Part shown: in pieces, positions 1 to 6,149 of the stretch
Layout of the letters: each line of letters starts with the position of its first letter
Position numbering within the stretch: position 1 is the stretch's first letter
Translations under genes and position numbers: made by a program
Assembly (NCBI GenBank): GCA_029004695.1
Contig: JAQVZB010000042.1
Span: 1-9,734, forward strand
Reading direction: 5' to 3'
Source: Bacilli bacterium
GTDB lineage: Bacteria > Bacillota_I > Bacilli_A > RF39 > UBA660
DNA: 9,734 nucleotides
Notes under the pieces: generated by a model
The model's input: the letters and a program-made list of their open reading frames with translations, nothing else
Told to the model about the DNA's origin: nothing
Databases searched by the model: none

Positions 1-30
1 ACAGCTACTGATCCATATGTAGTTCAATAA
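1..30 (+). CDS. 3' end of an unidentified upstream gene (partial)
   Basis: Frame 1 is open from the window edge and reads TATDPYVVQ before a TAA at 28-30. The other two plus frames hit stops within the first 21 nt. A hairpin with a T-tract begins 12 nt after this stop, as expected for the end of a transcription unit, and this is the main reason for calling it coding. Nine residues are too few to identify the product. ffh often follows ylxM in Firmicutes, but nothing here supports or excludes that. Confidence 0.4.
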   Translation, partial: TATDPYVVQ

Positions 31-42
31 TATTTAACATTT

Positions 43-76
43 AAATCCATTTATTAATGAAAATAAATGGATTTTT
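43..76 (+). terminator. Rho-independent terminator of the upstream gene
   Basis: A perfect 13-bp inverted repeat, AAATCCATTTATT (43-55) and AATAAATGGATTT (62-74), encloses a 6-nt loop. The right arm runs into a T-tract (72-76). The stem has only two G:C pairs, but it is long and perfect, and it lies 12 nt after the TAA at 28-30. The T-tract directly abuts the TGTTATAAT promoter element of ffh. Confidence 0.75.
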
Positions 77-98
77 GTTATAATATTAAATAGGTGAT
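76..98 (+). promoter_or_regulatory. Extended -10 promoter and ribosome binding site of ffh
   Basis: TGTTATAAT (76-84) is a perfect TATAAT -10 box with the TGn extension. The -35 position (about 56-61, AATGAA, in the terminator loop) does not resemble TTGACA, so the promoter would rely on the extended -10. AGGTGAT (92-98) is the Shine-Dalgarno site, 4 nt before the ATG at 103. Initiation about 7 nt after the -10 box would give a leader of roughly 11 nt, starting almost on the Shine-Dalgarno. This is inferred from sequence only. Confidence 0.6.
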
Positions 99-102
99 AA
101 AA

Positions 103-1410
103 ATGTTTGAATATATGGGAGATAGATTAAGTAAGGCGATTAAGAATATTAAAGGTATGGGCCGGATTACCGAAGATAATATTAGCGATGCTATTAAAGA
201 AATTAGAATGGCTTTACTTGAAGCTGATGTTAATTATGAAGTAGTTAAAGAATTTACGAAAAATGTAAAAGATAAAGCTTTAGGTCTTAATGTATCTAAA
301 AGTTTAAAACCAGAAGAAGTATTTATTAAATTAGTTAAAGATGAGTTAATTAGTTTATTAGGTAATGATTATGAATCTTTAGAAGTTAGTAAGATTCCTA
401 CTATTATAATGCTTGCTGGATTACAAGGATCTGGTAAAACAACTACCTGTGGTAAAATAGCTAATTATGTTAGAAAAAAACATAATAAAAAACCTTTATT
501 AGTAGCTTGTGATATATACAGGCCTGCTGCGATAAATCAATTAAAAGAAATTGGGGCTTCTTTAAATATTCCGGTATTTGATAAAGGTAAAGAAGATCCG
601 AGAATAATAGTAAAAGAAGCTATTGAGTATGCTAAATTGAATAATTTAAATTATATCATTATTGATACTGCGGGTAGATTACATATAGATGAAGATTTAA
701 TGAATGAATTAAAAGATATTAGTGAAATTGTTAATCCTGATGAAATATTATTAATAATTGATGCGATGATGGGTCAAGATGCGATTAATGTTATCAATGG
801 CTTTAACGATATACTATCTTTAACTGGAGCAATTCTAACTAAAATGGATGGTAATACTAAAGGTGGGGTTGCTTTATCAGTTCGCCATTTAACTAATGTT
901 CCCATTAAGTTTGTGGGTGACTCGGAAAAATTAGATGGTTTATCAGAGTTTTATCCTGAAAGAATGGCTGAAAGAATACTTGATATGGGAGATATTTTAT
1001 CCATAGCAGAAAAAGCAAGTGATATTATTGATGAAGCAGAAGCTTTAGATTTATCTAAAAAAATAAAAAAAGGGAATTATGATTTAGAAGATTTTTTAAC
1101 TAACATGAAACAAATTAAAAAATTAGGTCCTTTAGAAAATATATTGAAAATGCTTCCAGGTGCTCGAAATATGGGATTAAATAATATTAATATTAATCCT
1201 AAAGATTTAGCTCATGTTGAAGCAATAATATTATCGATGACTCCTTATGAAAGAAAACATCCTGAAGTATTAAAAATGACTCGCAAACAAAGAATTGCTA
1301 AAGGTAGTGGTAGAAGTGTTGAAGAAGTAAATCGCTTACTTAAACAATTTGATAATATGAAAGATATGATGAAAAAGATGGCCAATGGAAATATGAAATT
1401 CCCCTTTTAA
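103..1410 (+). CDS. ffh: Signal recognition particle GTPase Ffh (SRP54)
   Basis: Ffh binds the SRP RNA and signal sequences on nascent membrane proteins, and through GTP-dependent pairing with FtsY delivers ribosomes to the Sec translocon. The 435-aa product shows the whole family layout: helical N domain (about 1-95), P-loop GLQGSGKTTT (106-115), DIYRPAA (137-143), DTAGR (188-192), GQDA (224-227), TKMDG (246-250), then the Met-rich M domain (about 300-435) with SMTPYER and RIAKGSGRSVEEVN, which carries the SRP-RNA-binding region. Length is close to the usual ~445 aa. I place the start at ATG 103 rather than the in-frame GTG at 94, because that GTG lies inside the Shine-Dalgarno AGGTGAT (92-98). 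The gene has its own promoter; ylxM and rpsP, frequent neighbours elsewhere, are not seen. FtsY and the SRP RNA are not in this window. Confidence 0.98.
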   Translation: MFEYMGDRLSKAIKNIKGMGRITEDNISDAIKEIRMALLEADVNYEVVKEFTKNVKDKALGLNVSKSLKPEEVFIKLVKDELISLLGNDYESLEVSKIPTIIMLAGLQGSGKTTTCGKIANYVRKKHNKKPLLVACDIYRPAAINQLKEIGASLNIPVFDKGKEDPRIIVKEAIEYAKLNNLNYIIIDTAGRLHIDEDLMNELKDISEIVNPDEILLIIDAMMGQDAINVINGFNDILSLTGAILTKMDGNTKGGVALSVRHLTNVPIKFVGDSEKLDGLSEFYPERMAERILDMGDILSIAEKASDIIDEAEALDLSKKIKKGNYDLEDFLTNMKQIKKLGPLENILKMLPGARNMGLNNININPKDLAHVEAIILSMTPYERKHPEVLKMTRKQRIAKGSGRSVEEVNRLLKQFDNMKDMMKKMANGNMKFPF

Positions 1411-1425
1411 TAAACAAATGTCCTA

Positions 1426-1453
1426 ACCATAGGTTGCCTAATCACATAAAATA
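1426..1453 (+). promoter_or_regulatory. Possible mother-cell (sigma-K/E type) promoter of the coat gene
   Basis: CATAAAATA (1445-1453) fits the CATAnnnTA -10 consensus known for sporulation sigma-K in Bacillus. The dinucleotide AC at 1426-1427, 17 nt upstream, could serve as the minimal sigma-K -35. CATAAAAT also resembles the sigma-E -10. These motifs are short and common in AT-rich DNA. The call leans on position, 25 nt before the ATG of a coat gene, and on predicted initiation near 1460, which would leave AAAGGAA near the 5' end of the mRNA and exclude the left arm of the hairpin. Confidence 0.35.
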
Positions 1454-1477
1454 CACTAGAAAGGAAAGTGTATTTTT
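1448..1477 (+). terminator. Putative ffh terminator hairpin overlapping the cotD leader
   Basis: A perfect 10-bp inverted repeat, AAAATACACT (1448-1457) and AGTGTATTTT (1467-1476), has a 9-nt loop and runs into TTTTT (1473-1477). It is the only terminator-like structure between ffh and the coat gene. The T-tract touches the ATG at 1478, and the loop contains the AAAGGAA Shine-Dalgarno of that start. The left arm overlaps a sigma-K-like -10 motif. It could therefore end ffh transcription, act as an operator-like dyad over the coat promoter, or do both. Confidence 0.5.
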
Positions 1478-1798
1478 ATGTTTAGACAAAATCGTGCTTG
1501 TATCGGAAAGGAGCAAGAAGTTTTTATGCCTTATGATGATCAAGGTGCTTATATGCAAATGGGAGGAATAAATTGTCCACCAACTATGCTACCGGGTATG
1601 GAATGTGAACCTATTTGTGAACCCCCTTGTGAAAATATTGTTCATCATCAAATTAATCATCATGTAAGACATATTCAACCAATTCATACAAGAGTTATTA
1701 ATAATCATATTTATCATCATTCATATGTCCCGTGCTATACCTGTTGTGAAGAAAATATATGCTGTAATGTTTATAACCCTAATCCTTGTTGTAAATAA
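1478..1798 (+). CDS. cotD: CotD-family inner spore coat protein (Cys/His-rich)
   Basis: This 106-aa protein resembles the CotD inner spore coat family in composition and architecture. It has 12 Cys and 9 His residues. The central region (about 51-90) alternates His pairs with beta-like segments (IVHHQINHHVRHIQPIHTRV, then NNHIYHHSYVPCYTCCEEN), and the tail is Cys-rich and ends PCCK. Such proteins are deposited by the mother cell and may be cross-linked by disulfides or bind metal. There is no signal peptide or membrane segment. Start choice is uncertain. ATG 1478 has AAAGGAA at 1460-1466. An in-frame ATG at 1526, with the stronger GGAAAGGAG at 1505-1513 but a long 12-nt gap, would give 90 aa. 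I keep 1478 because the extra residues include a Cys and fit the predicted promoter. The family call rests on composition and motif resemblance only. Confidence 0.75.
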   Translation: MFRQNRACIGKEQEVFMPYDDQGAYMQMGGINCPPTMLPGMECEPICEPPCENIVHHQINHHVRHIQPIHTRVINNHIYHHSYVPCYTCCEENICCNVYNPNPCCK

Positions 1799-1829
1799 AG
1801 TGTATAATTTTACATGTAAAAGTGTATAA
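1797..1829. repeat. 11-bp direct repeat flanking a 14-bp palindrome
   Basis: AAAGTGTATAA occurs at 1797-1807 and again at 1819-1829, exactly 22 bp apart (about two helical turns). Between them lies the perfect palindrome TTTTACATGTAAAA (1808-1821), slightly overlapping the second copy. This follows the cotD stop and precedes rpoZ, so it could be a regulator site for rpoZ. The repeats also contain TATAAT (1803-1808) and TATAAA (1825-1830), so they may simply be tandem -10 boxes. As a transcript hairpin the palindrome would be weak and has no T-tract. Confidence 0.5.
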
Positions 1830-1845
1830 ATAAAAAGTCATGTAG

Positions 1846-1862
1846 TATATTTAATATAGGAG
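1846..1862 (+). promoter_or_regulatory. Putative rpoZ -10 box and ribosome binding site
   Basis: TATATT (1846-1851) is the -10-like hexamer nearest the gene, and AGGAG (1858-1862) is the Shine-Dalgarno, 9 nt before the ATG at 1872. No good -35 is visible; the position 17 nt upstream reads TGTATA. TATAAT at 1803-1808 and TATAAA at 1825-1830 are alternative -10 boxes. The -10 to Shine-Dalgarno gap of 6 nt matches the pattern at ffh, the 471-aa gene and polA. Confidence 0.4.
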
Positions 1863-1871
1863 AGTGATAAA

Positions 1872-2063
1872 ATGATTTATCCATCAATTGATAAAATTCT
1901 TACTATCGTAGATTCAAAATATAAATTGGTCCACATAGCATCAACTCGAAGCAAAAATATGCAAAAAACTAATCATTATCAAATGCCAGAGTCTGAATAT
2001 AAATGTAAAAAAAATTTAGGAAGAGCTCTAGAAGAAATTGAAAAAGGCCTAATTAAGTTTTAA
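1872..2063 (+). CDS. rpoZ: DNA-directed RNA polymerase omega subunit RpoZ
   Basis: Omega is the small subunit that clamps the beta' C-terminal region and helps assemble and stabilise RNA polymerase; in some bacteria it also takes part in ppGpp binding. The 63-aa product has the family signature: PSID near the N-terminus (4-7), VDSKYKLVHIAS (13-24) where the family has VDSKYxLVxxAA(K/R)RA, and LGRALEEIEKG (49-59), the counterpart of VGxALEEIxxGK. B. subtilis omega is about 67 aa, so this copy is complete. The ATG follows AGGAG with good spacing. In Bacilli rpoZ commonly sits beside gmk and priA; here it lies alone between a coat gene and an unknown gene, with its own terminator. The last codons form the left arm of that terminator. 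Confidence 0.93.
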   Translation: MIYPSIDKILTIVDSKYKLVHIASTRSKNMQKTNHYQMPESEYKCKKNLGRALEEIEKGLIKF

Positions 2064-2076
2064 TTAGCTTTTTTTT
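2041..2076 (+). terminator. rpoZ terminator overlapping the end of the gene
   Basis: The left arm AAAAAGGCCTAATTAA (2041-2056) pairs with TTAATTAGCTTTTTT (2060-2074) around a GTT loop, with one bulged C and one G-U pair. Eight T's (2069-2076) follow at once. The stop TAA (2061-2063) lies in the right arm and the final rpoZ codons form the left arm. The T-tract leads straight into the TGATAAAAT promoter of the next gene. Confidence 0.75.
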
Positions 2077-2077
2077 A

Positions 2078-2098
2078 TGATAAAATTTTAAAGAGGGA
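2078..2098 (+). promoter_or_regulatory. Extended -10 promoter and ribosome binding site of the 471-aa gene
   Basis: TGATAAAAT (2078-2086) is a TGn-extended -10 box (TAAAAT, one mismatch to TATAAT) directly after the rpoZ T-tract. The -35 position falls in the terminator stem and reads TTTTAA. AGAGGGA (2092-2098) is the Shine-Dalgarno, 4 nt before ATG 2103. The predicted leader is only about 10-12 nt. The block of terminator, T-tract, TGn -10 and Shine-Dalgarno repeats the arrangement before ffh. Confidence 0.5.
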
Positions 2099-2102
2099 TT
2101 TT

Positions 2103-3518
2103 ATGAAGGATTTACATAGAGAAATAGATATAAATTTTCAACTTAATATTATATCAGATTCAAATTTGACCGAAAGAATAAAACTTAAAGCCATTGACTT
2201 AATAGCAAAAAATATTGATCTTAGATATGGTAATAATAGTTATGGGGAATTTAACGAAACGATTGCTAAATTAAAATTTTTAGAACAAGATATTATTAAT
2301 ATTAATATTAATAATCAAACATTAGAAATGATTATTTATAATATAGTAAATAGGCATTGTTTAAAAAATGAAGAATTAGAATCAGCTTTATTTTATAAAT
2401 TTTTTGAAGATAACTCTTTTAGAAATCAGTTGAAACTTATTATAAATCCTCAATCGGGAATAATATATTTTTTAAAAGGTTTAACATCGAAGATTGATGA
2501 CTTATATAGTTTAATAGCCGAAAAAAAATACTATTTAGGATTAAAAACACATCAAGAAATTATCACTTATTGTTTATATCATGGAATAGATAAAAATTTA
2601 GTTGATAATAAAAATGAAGAAAAATTAACGGAAATACTTAATAAACATTTTGATGAATTCAGTTTAATAAATCAGCCTTATCATTTTAAAAAGCATATTA
2701 AAGATCGAATAATAAATGATTATGAAAAATTTTCTAATCAAGATTTTAAATTTCTTATTGCTCGCTCATTAGAAGGATTTTATGTTCAAAAAATATTATA
2801 TGAAAAAATGTTGGAGCATTATAATAAAACTAAATGTCTAACCTATATTTATAATCGTGATATAAATATATATAAGATAAATGATATAACTATTGTTGCA
2901 TATCGATATGATGATATTCCTAAAATGATTCTTAAATCCGGCGATTTAGAATTAAACTGGAATGATCGAGATTTTTGGGCAGTAATATTTGATCAAGATG
3001 TAAAATTCATGTCTGAAGATAATAACAATTATATTATACGTAATGATGAACAATTTATTAGCTATAAAGTTATTTCGAAAACGTTTATTAATCAAGATTT
3101 TCATAAACTAGGCGATAAAGTGATTTTTGCTCCAGAAGATTATATAGATGAAACAGTATATTTATTTTTAACTAAAAATAACATCCAAAGAATGGATTTA
3201 TTTATGGAAAATGAATATAAAAATTTAGGGTTTGATTTTAAAGATAATAAAAACTTAATGACTGGTGATTATACTTTTTTCTTTAAAGATCCTACTTTAA
3301 TAAATGAATTAAATGTAGAAAATTTTGAAAATTATAAATATTTAAGTTTATTAAAAAATAAAAAAGATTCCAAATCACGAAATAAAAGTATTGGTGCTAT
3401 TAAGGCAGCTGCTAAAAAGAATCCTAAAAAACCCGAAGAAAATAAAAATAAAACCAAAATATATAAACCAAAAGTAGAATATCCTAGAAAATATTGGACA
3501 CCTTATAAAGATGATTAA
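2103..3518 (+). CDS. Unrecognised 471-aa protein with a Lys-rich C-terminal tail
   Basis: I do not recognise a family. Residues 1-245 look mainly alpha-helical, with many charged and Asn/Ile/Lys residues, including an alternating Ile-Asn run (about 64-71). Residues 246-400 look more beta-rich, with several aromatic/hydrophobic stretches such as ITIVAYRYDD and FWAVIFDQDV; W286 and W292 lie here. From about 418 the tail is strongly basic and low in complexity (AIKAAAKKNPKKP, KTKIYKPKVEYPRKYW), suggesting a disordered segment that could contact nucleic acid or ribosome. There is no signal peptide, membrane helix, P-loop or obvious catalytic motif. It is probably cytoplasmic. Codon bias matches its neighbours, so there is no sign of recent transfer. 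It has its own promoter and terminator, so its place between rpoZ and polA gives only weak hints. It is surely translated; its function is unknown. Confidence 0.85.
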   Translation: MKDLHREIDINFQLNIISDSNLTERIKLKAIDLIAKNIDLRYGNNSYGEFNETIAKLKFLEQDIINININNQTLEMIIYNIVNRHCLKNEELESALFYKFFEDNSFRNQLKLIINPQSGIIYFLKGLTSKIDDLYSLIAEKKYYLGLKTHQEIITYCLYHGIDKNLVDNKNEEKLTEILNKHFDEFSLINQPYHFKKHIKDRIINDYEKFSNQDFKFLIARSLEGFYVQKILYEKMLEHYNKTKCLTYIYNRDINIYKINDITIVAYRYDDIPKMILKSGDLELNWNDRDFWAVIFDQDVKFMSEDNNNYIIRNDEQFISYKVISKTFINQDFHKLGDKVIFAPEDYIDETVYLFLTKNNIQRMDLFMENEYKNLGFDFKDNKNLMTGDYTFFFKDPTLINELNVENFENYKYLSLLKNKKDSKSRNKSIGAIKAAAKKNPKKPEENKNKTKIYKPKVEYPRKYWTPYKDD

Positions 3519-3544
3519 TACCTTATTAAAGGTATTTTAATTTT
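3517..3544 (+). terminator. Terminator of the 471-aa gene
   Basis: AATACCTT (3517-3524) pairs perfectly with AAGGTATT (3529-3536) around an ATTA loop, followed by a T-rich run broken by AA (3535-3544). The left arm overlaps the TAA stop at 3516-3518. Two G:C pairs sit mid-stem. The interrupted T-tract makes this weaker than the rpoZ terminator. Confidence 0.6.
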
Positions 3545-3573
3545 ATTTATTTTATAAATGGTTGTAAATGTAT

Positions 3574-3594
3574 TATAATATATTTAGAAGGTGA
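3574..3594 (+). promoter_or_regulatory. polA -10 box and ribosome binding site
   Basis: TATAAT (3574-3579) is a perfect -10 hexamer. The position 17 nt upstream reads TTTATA, a poor -35, and the TGn extension is absent (TG lies two bases too far upstream). AGAAGGTGA (3586-3594) is the Shine-Dalgarno, 3 nt before ATG 3598. Predicted initiation at about 3586 would leave a leader of about 12 nt. The promoter probably serves both polA and fpg. Confidence 0.5.
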
Positions 3595-3597
3595 ATT

Positions 3598-6147
3598 ATG
3601 AAGAAATTAATATTAGTAGATGGAAATAATTTAATGTTTAGAAGCTATTATGCAACTCTATATTCTGGTTCAGTTATGAAAAATAGTAAAGGATTAGTAA
3701 CAAATGCATTATATGGATTTACGACGATGATAAATAAAATAATTGAAGAAGAAAAACCGAAGTATATGGCCGTTGCTTTTGATATAGGCAAGAATTTTCG
3801 TCATCAAAAATTTGAGAATTATAAGGCAGGACGTCAAGAAACTCCAGATGATTTATTAAAACAAATGCCAATAGCTAGAGAACTATTAGATGCTATGGGA
3901 ATAAAACATTATGAAGTAGAAAATTATGAAGCTGATGATATTATTGGAACTATAACATTAAAAACGGAAAAAGATCCTTTATTTGATGCTACTATTGTAT
4001 CTTCAGATAAGGATTTATTACAATTGATTTCTCATGAAACTGATGTTAAATTATTAAAACAAAAAGGTCATATTAGAATGAATGAAGAAACATTTAGAAC
4101 AGAATATGGAATGGATCCAATTAAAATAATTGATTTAAAAGCTTTATCGGGAGATCCATCTGATAATATTCCTGGAGTAAAAGGAATAGGTGAGAAAACT
4201 GCTTTAAAATTATTGCATGATTATGGATCTTTAGAAAATATTTATGCTAGTATTGATAATATTAAAGGAGCAATTAAAGATAAATTAATCCAAGGAAGAA
4301 AAGATGCTTTTTTTAGCAAAGAAATGTGCACAATATTTAGAGAAGTACCATTAAAAGGTAATTTAGAAGAAATGTTATATACAGGTCCTAATCCTAGATT
4401 AGAAGAAATGTATCGAGATTTAGAATTTTTTTCTTTAATGAAAAATATTATCGTAAAAGAACCTAATATCATAAATGAATATATAGAATTAAAAGATGTA
4501 AATAGCTTAGTTAAAAAAGATATTATTTCTTATTATATCGAATGTGATGATACTAATTATCATAAAGGGAATATTTTAGGGATGGGTATTTTTGACGGTG
4601 AAAATGCTTATTATGTAAATAAAGATTTAATTCAAGAAGTATTAGATTATTACAAAGATACTAAAAAATATACTTATGATTTGAAAAAGAATATTATTTT
4701 ACTCAAGGATTTAAATACTAAGACTATTTTTGATAATATGATAGCTACATATTTACTTAATTATCAAACTAAAGATGATTTAGCTTATTTAATGAATGTA
4801 GAAGGATATAATACACCTTTTTATGAAAATGTTATTAAAGATGAAAAATTATTAAAAGAAGCTGTTACTTTAAAAGCAAGATATATTTATGAAACTAGAG
4901 ATGAATTAATTAAAAAGTTAAAAATGGAAGATATGTATGATTTATTTGATAAAATGGAAATGCCTCTTGTTACGGTACTAGCTAAAATGGAGCAAGCAGG
5001 AGTAAAATGTAGCAGAGAAATATTAAGAGATATGAGCGCGGAAATAAAAATAAAAATAGATAATATTTCTAATACTATTTATAATTATGCTGGCAAAGAA
5101 TTTAATATAAGTAGTCCTAAGCAACTAGGGGAAGTCCTTTTTAATCATTTAGGGCTTTCTTCAAAGAGAAAAACGGCTAAAAAGAATTATAGTACAGATG
5201 CAGCAACCTTAGAAAAATTAAAAGAAGATCATCCAATAATTGAAGCTATTCTTGAATATCGTAATTTATTTAAATTAAATAGTACTTATTTAGAAGGTTT
5301 GGAAAATTATATTAAAGAAGATGGTTTAATTCATACTATTTATAAACAAACTTTAACCAGAACGGGTAGATTATCAAGTGCTGAACCAAATTTACAAAAT
5401 ATTCCAACCAGAAATGAAATAGGACGCAAGGTAAGAAAAGCTTTTCTTCCAGTAAATGATATCTTTTTATGTGCAGATTATTCACAGATAGAATTAAGAG
5501 TGCTAGCCCATATTAGTAATTCAAAAGAATTAATTGAAGCTTTTGTAAATGGTGAAGATATCCATATCAAAGTAGCTAGTGATATATTTGGTTTGCCTAA
5601 GGCATCAGTAACTAAAAATATGAGAAGAACTGCTAAAGCCGTAATATTTGGAATCGTTTATGGAATAAGTGGTTTTGGATTAGGTGAAAATTTAAATTTA
5701 AAACCAAGTGAAGCTAAAAAATTTATTGATAAATATTTAGAGTTATATCCTGGAGTTAAAAAATATATGAATGAAATAATAAAAGAAGCTCATTTATATG
5801 GTAGTGTAAGAACCATCTTTAATCGCAAAAGAAATATTGATGAATTAGCCAATAAAAATTTTATGATAAGATCTGCCGGAGAAAGAATTGCCTTAAATAC
5901 TCCAATTCAAGGTACAGCAGCTGATATCATTAAAATGGCAATGGTAAAAATTGATGAAGAATTAACTAAACAAAACTTTAAAAGTAAAATGATCCTTCAA
6001 GTTCATGATGAACTTATATTTGATGTAATTAAAGAAGAAAAAGAAAAGTTAGAAATATTAGTGCGTGATATTATGGAAAATATCGTAAAATTAAAAGTTC
6101 CGATAAAAGTCGAAGTTGATTATGGTTCTAACTGGTATGAGGCTTAA
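3598..6147 (+). CDS. polA: DNA polymerase I (5'-3' exonuclease + polymerase, inactive proofreading domain)
   Basis: Pol I removes RNA primers and fills gaps in Okazaki fragment maturation and excision repair. The N-terminal 5'-nuclease domain (about 1-290) keeps its metal-binding acidic motifs: VDGNN (7-11), AFD (60-62), YEADDIIGT (110-118), SSDKDLLQL (135-143) and LSGDPSDNIPGVKGIGEKTA (183-202). The middle domain (about 300-450) has the 3'-5' exonuclease fold region but no DxE exo-I motif (YYIECDD at 312-318), so proofreading is probably lost, as in Bacillus Pol I. The polymerase domain has TRTGRLSSAEPNLQNIP (587-603), motif A ADYSQIELR (626-634), O-helix RRTAKAVIFGIVYG (676-689) with F684 at the ddNTP-discriminating site, and motif C QVHDELIFDV (801-810). 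I683 replaces an Asn conserved in bacterial Pol I. Length 849 aa compares with about 880 in B. subtilis. It is followed by fpg after 2 nt. Confidence 0.98.
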   Translation: MKKLILVDGNNLMFRSYYATLYSGSVMKNSKGLVTNALYGFTTMINKIIEEEKPKYMAVAFDIGKNFRHQKFENYKAGRQETPDDLLKQMPIARELLDAMGIKHYEVENYEADDIIGTITLKTEKDPLFDATIVSSDKDLLQLISHETDVKLLKQKGHIRMNEETFRTEYGMDPIKIIDLKALSGDPSDNIPGVKGIGEKTALKLLHDYGSLENIYASIDNIKGAIKDKLIQGRKDAFFSKEMCTIFREVPLKGNLEEMLYTGPNPRLEEMYRDLEFFSLMKNIIVKEPNIINEYIELKDVNSLVKKDIISYYIECDDTNYHKGNILGMGIFDGENAYYVNKDLIQEVLDYYKDTKKYTYDLKKNIILLKDLNTKTIFDNMIATYLLNYQTKDDLAYLMNVEGYNTPFYENVIKDEKLLKEAVTLKARYIYETRDELIKKLKMEDMYDLFDKMEMPLVTVLAKMEQAGVKCSREILRDMSAEIKIKIDNISNTIYNYAGKEFNISSPKQLGEVLFNHLGLSSKRKTAKKNYSTDAATLEKLKEDHPIIEAILEYRNLFKLNSTYLEGLENYIKEDGLIHTIYKQTLTRTGRLSSAEPNLQNIPTRNEIGRKVRKAFLPVNDIFLCADYSQIELRVLAHISNSKELIEAFVNGEDIHIKVASDIFGLPKASVTKNMRRTAKAVIFGIVYGISGFGLGENLNLKPSEAKKFIDKYLELYPGVKKYMNEIIKEAHLYGSVRTIFNRKRNIDELANKNFMIRSAGERIALNTPIQGTAADIIKMAMVKIDEELTKQNFKSKMILQVHDELIFDVIKEEKEKLEILVRDIMENIVKLKVPIKVEVDYGSNWYEA
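6137..6142 (+). promoter_or_regulatory. fpg ribosome binding site inside polA
   Basis: ATGAGG (6137-6142) lies within the last polA codons, 7 nt before the fpg ATG at 6150. With the polA stop only 2 nt upstream of that ATG and no room for a separate promoter, it supports translation of fpg from the polA mRNA, probably coupled to polA termination. Confidence 0.65.
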
Positions 6148-6149
6148 GT

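Noticed and set aside
94..102. GTG start for ffh three codons upstream of ATG 103
   Set aside because: The GTG is part of the Shine-Dalgarno AGGTGAT itself and has no ribosome site of its own; ATG 103 has proper spacing.
2293..2318. Reiterated ATTAAT-type repeat in the 471-aa gene
   Set aside because: It encodes an Ile-Asn alternation in frame, and similar ATTAAT runs occur in ffh and ezrA; this is base-composition bias, not a satellite or CRISPR-like repeat.
4242..4472. 76-aa minus-strand reading frame within polA
   Set aside because: It lies entirely inside the well-conserved 5'-nuclease coding region on the other strand, shows no recognisable domain, and is an AT-rich shadow frame.
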